Of a stretch of DNA of 64,000 bases, positions 58,750 through 64,000 are shown in pieces. The stretch is from NCBI RefSeq assembly GCF_021347895.1, contig NC_067115.1, forward strand, positions 12,236,064 through 12,300,063. The letters run 5' to 3'. Made by a program: the position numbers and the translations under genes. The stretch comes from Acanthochromis polyacanthus (taxonomy: Eukaryota; Chordata; Actinopteri; Pomacentridae). Every line of letters starts with the position of its first letter. Position 1 is the first letter of the stretch. The notes beneath the pieces are model-generated. The model saw only the letters and a list, made by a program, of their open reading frames with translations. It searched no databases and had not been told where the DNA came from.

Positions 58750-60435
58750 CATCCACACTTGCTCCAACACCCTTGTCTGCCGTCCATCCCCATCAGGCTC
58801 ACATGCACTCACACCCTTAAATCACAGAGTTAACCATGCTGTAGCAGAAACACTGGATCGGGATGAGCTGCTTCCCCATTCTGTCTGCATCCTGATTTGT
58901 TAATTTATGGCCTGAGCACACCGGAGTGACTCACACACACACACAGATCTGTACCTCAGTGGCTTGCGGCATTACCACATCTAAAACCTTTGGTCCTACA
59001 GTGTGGACCACCGGAGCGAGTGATAAGCCAGGACGAGAGGAGACAGGGCTGAATGCAAGGGAAGTAGCAAAGTAGAGGTGAACAGGAGGCTGGCATATTT
59101 TTATTCCTTCTTTACCCGTCATGTCTTATCAATGGACATAGACCACCAGAGCGTATGATAGGGGAAGGCCACCACATGGAAAGGAGAAGGTGAGAAAAGG
59201 ATTGACTGAGAAGGGGAGAGTGAAGTGAAAGGTGATTCCTATAAGGTCTCATACAGGGAGAGGTGAATTAGCTCTTCAGCAGGGGGAGGCAAAAAGTCAG
59301 AAGATTGCACTGAGGCAGAAGGATCATCCTTCTCCCAGTATTAGCCTGTGATACTTTGGGGAAATGGAGTGGTGTGGGAAGGACAGTTGAATAGGCAGGC
59401 AGAAAATAACGGGGCCTCTTCGGTTCTGTGGGAGGAAATGGACTAGCAAATTTAGTTATGTCGAGATATAAATGGCACATTGAGGCCAGAAAGAACTGAG
59501 AGGCATACAGGGAGGAAAAGAAAAGGACTGAACACTTATCCAACTCTGTTATCTATGAGATAAAATATGGCGTGAAGGACAGAAAATAGTTGGAGAGTGG
59601 CACTGTTAAATATCTCGGGGTGTTTGTGTGAACTGTGCAAACGCCATCTTCTTGAGGCAAAATTTCCGTGGCATTGTCTGTTATTGTGGAGCAAGCGCTG
59701 CCTCAGGCTCTGTCCATGGTGCTGAATCAGAGGCAGCAAGGTGCATGCAACAGGAGTGAAATACTCCATCTGTTTCCACTTTCGAGGAGAGCATGTAAGA
59801 GCAGCCGAGAGAGCGATGAGAACAAAAGATAAACGGTGTTAGACTGCCTAAAGACTGTGACTGTGCCAAGGAGCACTTAAGGTTTTCTGCTTGGACAACA
59901 ACCTTTTTCAACATTTTATGTTGTTTTTGTTGTGTTTCTTTTCTCTAAAGGCCCTGAAAACTTATTTTGACTGTTGTAGCAGTACTCAGTTTAGTATCAC
60001 ACAATTTGTTGTTTATGAAGCCTGCAGCTCATTCAGCTATTAATAATAGTGCTCTGAGTGGGAGGAGGAGCCAAACGTTGTTGAGATAAAAGAACCTGTG
60101 ATGTCTGTATTTGGTATGTTTGGATACACATGAAAAGAATGTTTAACAGTAAACAAGTCAGTATAGAAAGCGTTTTTACTGAATTCGTAATTCATGCTGA
60201 TTTAAATGGTTGAAAACTCTCACTAATCTGAAGGTCACTGCTGCTCAGTGTAGCATAATTAAATTTAGCTATTTCAGGGCCTTGTGTTATCTAATAGCAG
60301 TGTGTTTGAACAAGAAAAGGACACAACTTTTACTCAGTTACAAAACAGGCAGACTGCAGGCAGTTTGACTAACAAAAAAATTAGTATGAGCACAGAAAAT
60401 TTTAATTTAATCTTCCTGTTACATAGATCTGTTTG
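58750..60435. other. No gene seen
   Basis: Non-coding sequence; nothing recognised. Confidence 0.5.
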
Positions 60436-60439
60436 TGTT

Positions 60440-60760
60440 TACTAAGTGGCATCCACAGTAGCACTTCTGGTGCTTTATTTGTAAAGAAAACCACTGCACC
60501 AGAGGAAGATTTAGAGGATCACCAAAGTTATCAGGATCAATTCTCTGGCATCTTGGATATTTTTGTTGTTATTTTCATGCCAATCCATCCTATTATTAAG
60601 ATATTTCAATACAACCAAACCATCTGCGGGGGATCATGAGTTTGTTGAAAATATCATGGCAATTCATGAAATAGTTGTGGAGATATTTTAGCCTGAAACA
60701 AAATGGTTGGCTGACCATCTTGACCTACTTAGACCAAAATCATCATCCGGTGCCTTGAGT
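60440..60760 (+). repeat. Teleost interspersed repeat, diverged
   Basis: Contains ordered blocks of a common fish repeat: GAGGATCACCAAAGTTAT, TCATGCCAATCCATCC, TGGCAATTCATGAAATAGTT, GGAGATATTTTAG and GGTTGGCTGACC. Non-coding; class not assigned. Confidence 0.55.
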
Positions 60761-61702
60761 CACACCTCTAACAGGATTTCTAATTAAATTTGCATGTCCA
60801 AAAAAGCTGCTTAGTTGAAAATATTTTGCGTGTACAGTCTGTAGAGCAAGCCGTCTGATTCTTATTCTGTCCAAAAGGATCACATGAGATATTAATGATG
60901 AGAATCAGGTTTCTCATGAATATGTTAATGAAGATTCGCTCTACAGCAGTTCACCAGGTTTCCAAGCAGTATAATGAAGTCAGACAAGAACACGGGGCAG
61001 AGATTGTGATAGAAGCTCGGTAACACTATGAGCTTGTAATGAACCCCAGATGTTTACTGTCCTCGTGCAGTGACAAACACACTGCACGAGGACACCTCTA
61101 GATTTCACTGTTTGAAATGTTTGATTACAGAAACAAAGACATGGCCCTGAGTTTATTTTTGAGCTGTAGTGTGACCTTTACCATTTAATGCTCAAACATC
61201 CGAAATGGGAATCTATAATGAGTGTACCCGTTTTAGTGTTTTCTAAAGGAACAATTATGCGCATAAGAAAAACCTAAACAAGGTCTTGTGTGGAGGTTCT
61301 ATTACCAGAGTCCTTGTTCAAGATTGTTAAACTGAGTTGTTTTCTGATGCATTAGTGTGAGTGTAAAAGGCAGAAATTGCAAAAACGATTTACCATTTAC
61401 TTGGAGTCATTAGCGTTGAGCTTAATGATGTCTCTTTAGAAATGTTCAAAATCAATGAAGAGATTATCCAAATGTGGCTTGATGTCTTTTTAATTAACAG
61501 GATGAGCCAGTGCAACATCTCGTCAGCAGCTGTTTAATCTCACTGCGTCCTCTCTGGGCCTTGTCCTCCTGTTCTTTTAAGGGACATACAGAATGTTGCT
61601 GGAAAAGAAAAGCTGTTTAGAGAAATTTGTTGTCATGCCAGGACTCTTTTCTGCTGGTTTTGGATCAACTTTATGATCTCACCTTATTATTTAGCTCAGT
61701 CT

Positions 61703-61895
61703 TAAAGGGGAACTTCGATTTTTTTCAACCTGGGTTCTGTTTTCATATGTCTTTTCATACATGTGAGTGATGGAGAAATGAATTTTCGACATAGCTCCGG
61801 TATTTAGCCAGGCAGTCAGCTTAGCAGCTCAGCTAGCAGCTCAGCTAGAGAAAAGTATGGGGCAAGTGGCCCCCCCGCGTCAAAGTCCACCGTAA
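61703..61895 (+). repeat. Partial teleost interspersed repeat
   Basis: Starts TTAAAGGGGAACTTCGATTT and includes AGCAGCTCAGCTAG repeats and CGCGTCAAAGTCCACC, recognised as the beginning of a common fish repeat. The rest of that repeat is missing. Confidence 0.5.
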
Positions 61896-61896
61896 C

Positions 61897-61997
61897 GAGG
61901 CTCAAGAATGGTGAAGATTCTGACCATTCTTAATGACACCTGCTTATAATCTCAAGAATGGTGAAGACCTGAAAGATCTTCACCATTCTTGAGCCTC
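61897..61997. repeat. Cluster of direct and inverted 17-22 bp repeats
   Basis: CTCAAGAATGGTGAAGA occurs at 61901-61917 and 61951-61967, and its complement at 61977-61993. The outer pair extends to 22 bp (61897-61918 and 61976-61997). The second copy and the complement form a 17-bp stem with a 9-base loop. Confidence 0.85.
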
Positions 61998-61999
61998 TG

Positions 62000-62935
62000 T
62001 GGACGATCATCCGGCTGATGTTCAGCTGTTTGGCTCTGTCAGACTTGTTGTGGCCAACACGAAGGAGAGCAGATATCTCAACTCTTTGGCCTTCCATCTT
62101 GATACTTCACTGGAGAACAAATTTGTATTAATGACAAATGCTTATAAGGTAGAACTTTCAGTTTGTTTAATGGAATTTCTCACTCTGACATGTAAACGTC
62201 TGTAAAGATCATGAAACCGAGTGTAACAGAACTTTTGCAAAGCCCGGTATTTTTTTTTTTTTTGCATGCATGCATGCAGCCACAATTCTTTCTCCACTCT
62301 CTTTTTATTGCTTTTGCACTGAAGCTGTGCAGATTGCAGAGGAGGTCAACTGCCCACATGTCTGCAAGCACAGAGATGGATTATAATAACAGGCTTGATC
62401 CCTACTGTAGGAGAATAATTGTATTTTCATTCCCTTTCATGCTCATCTGAGTTGTGAGGAAAAACCTATCAAGTGCCTGTGAAATGAAATTAAGATAAAC
62501 AGCCTTTTTCGCCGCTAGTTCTCCGACTGATGCTGTTGCAGGTTTGAAACAGATAACAGTTGTTTAAAGAGTTTCATGAGCTCATTCTTCAAATATAGAG
62601 ATTTTTTATTAAGTTCAAAAAACAGAAATCAAAAAATGAATTTCCTTAGTTGTAGCTGAAAGCTTCTCATGTGACAGTCTTGTCACTCCGACCCACATTT
62701 CTTTTTGAAGATGCAGTCTAGAGCGAACAAGTTAGACTTCACTCAGTTACTGAAACTGTCTACAGCTTCTGTGATCAAAGCCTTAATACACAGAGATAGT
62801 TACCTACATGTGCTGCTTTGAAGGGATTGTTGTCTAAATTAAACTTTGAATTAGATTTAATTATGACATCAAGTTTAAGACAACTTAATGTCTTAAACTT
62901 TAGTTGCTTTAAAATAATTTTAAAATGCCTCCTGG
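62000..62935. other. No gene seen
   Basis: Non-coding. A poly-T run followed by a short GCAT repeat lies near 62250-62277. Confidence 0.5.
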
Positions 62936-62937
62936 CT

Positions 62938-63420
62938 GGCTCAATAGTCCGTCTGTCCGTCTATCTCAGTCTCATGTATGAGATAACTCGAACAACATGA
63001 AGGGAGTTCTTCAAATATAACTCAAATGCCCGCTTTGACTCAAGAACAAAAACAGATTAGATTTTTCATGGTCAAAAGTCACCATGACCTCACTTTCATC
63101 ACATCCTTCTGAACACGATACATCAGGAACGTCTGGAGGGAATTACATTACGCCTGGCACAAACATCCGCTTGGACTCAAAGATGAACATTTTACAATTT
63201 GAGGTCAAAGATCACTGTGACCTCACAAAACACATCTTTAACCATTATTCAAAAATTCATACACCAGTTACAATAAAACTTCACACAAATGTCTAATAGG
63301 ATAAGATGATGAAAATGATCATGTTTTAGATTCAAAAGGTCAAAGGCTAACTTCACCACTGCATCATAATGTTCTGCAAAAACACGTGGCCTTAATTCAA
63401 TGCAGGAACTTAGGAGCACA
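62938..63420 (+). repeat. Teleost interspersed repeat with internal direct repeats
   Basis: Repeated motifs GGTCAAAAGTCACCATGACC and GGTCAAAGATCACTGTGACC, with TTCACACAAATGTCTAATAG and CATCATAATGTTCTGCAAAA. I recognise these from a very common fish repeat. It is non-coding and of unknown class. Confidence 0.55.
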
Positions 63421-64000
63421 AGAGGTTACATTTAGCCAGATGCTGAATTGGTGACATTAATCTTGGGTGCTGTTTTTGTTGTAGATCTTCTGTGCTGCCA
63501 GGTTGAAGATGTGTGTGAAGGATTCATGTTCCTGAAATTGTAGTTTCGTTGCATCTATTTTTAAAGCATTGTCTGCTGTCATGACTACAACTTTGTGTTC
63601 CATCAAAAGCACATTTATTGGCCAAACTTTTGAACATACAGATGTACACAGTGCATATTGTATCAATCTGTATAGAAATCAATGTAAACTGGAACTTATG
63701 GTTCTTCTAGCCTGATCTGATTCGATAAAGAGCCTCATGTGATCTTTTTTTAAAAAACAAATTTGACATTATGAGAGATTTACTTTGAAAATGACTTTGA
63801 AAGGATAAATATCACATAAATATACATTTTTTTATTTGAATAAATTCAGTACAGAAATACAACTAAATGTTTAAGTTTTTCCTCACACCACAACTCCTGT
63901 GAGTATACTCCTATGCAGCTCTTAATTTGTTACGGTTGTTTTAAAAACAATATTTGAACATGCTGGGAATGGGAGTGTGAATGTCCCTTATCGTTTAACA
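63421..64000. other. No gene seen
   Basis: Non-coding sequence to the window end. Confidence 0.5.

Overview
The window looks like teleost fish nuclear DNA. It is AT-rich and gene-poor, with CA/GT microsatellites. It carries five Tc1/mariner elements of the kinds common in fish, hAT-like and TTAA-flanked DNA elements, LINE 3' ends and several interspersed repeats that I recognise as typical of teleosts. One unmistakable host gene is present: a single-exon alpha-2C adrenergic receptor (adra2c) on the minus strand at 32125-33477. Nothing bacterial is present (no operons, no CRISPR). No rRNA or intact tRNA gene was seen.

Layout. 1-1319: Tc1-like element with a frameshifted transposase, cut off by the window start on one side and by an LTR on the other. 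1320-11700: an LTR retroelement in minus orientation, with ~2.03 kb LTRs, a primer-binding site, a polypurine tract, a short leader ORF and one very long Gag-protease ORF. No reverse transcriptase, RNase H or integrase is visible. 12169-12850: decayed LINE. 14802-16437: complete Tc1-like element with ~214 bp inverted repeats of IR/DR type and an intact 344-aa DD34E transposase. 16620-17215: LINE 3' end. 18488-20059: broken second Tc1 family. 22334-24196: TTAA-flanked non-autonomous element. 27985-28330: decayed teleost repeat.

30600-34000 is the adra2c locus. 38507-39922: third Tc1 family, catalytically dead. 42585-44658: near-perfect giant palindrome (961-bp arms, 156-bp spacer) flanked by 6-bp direct repeats. 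44675-45166: hAT-like element with an 8-bp duplication, inserted next to the palindrome. 55090-56462: dead Tc1. 58217-58741: hAT remnant. 60440-63420: three more teleost repeats. The rest is non-coding sequence in which I can support no gene.

The parts worth most attention are the pol-less Gag-protease retroelement (coiled coil, basic box in place of a zinc knuckle, C-terminal membrane segment, possible -1 frameshift site), the large young palindrome, and the apparently intact Tc1 element. Several proposed starts depend on ATG rather than TTG or GTG, and this is stated where it matters. Clade assignments come from recognition only; no database search was possible.
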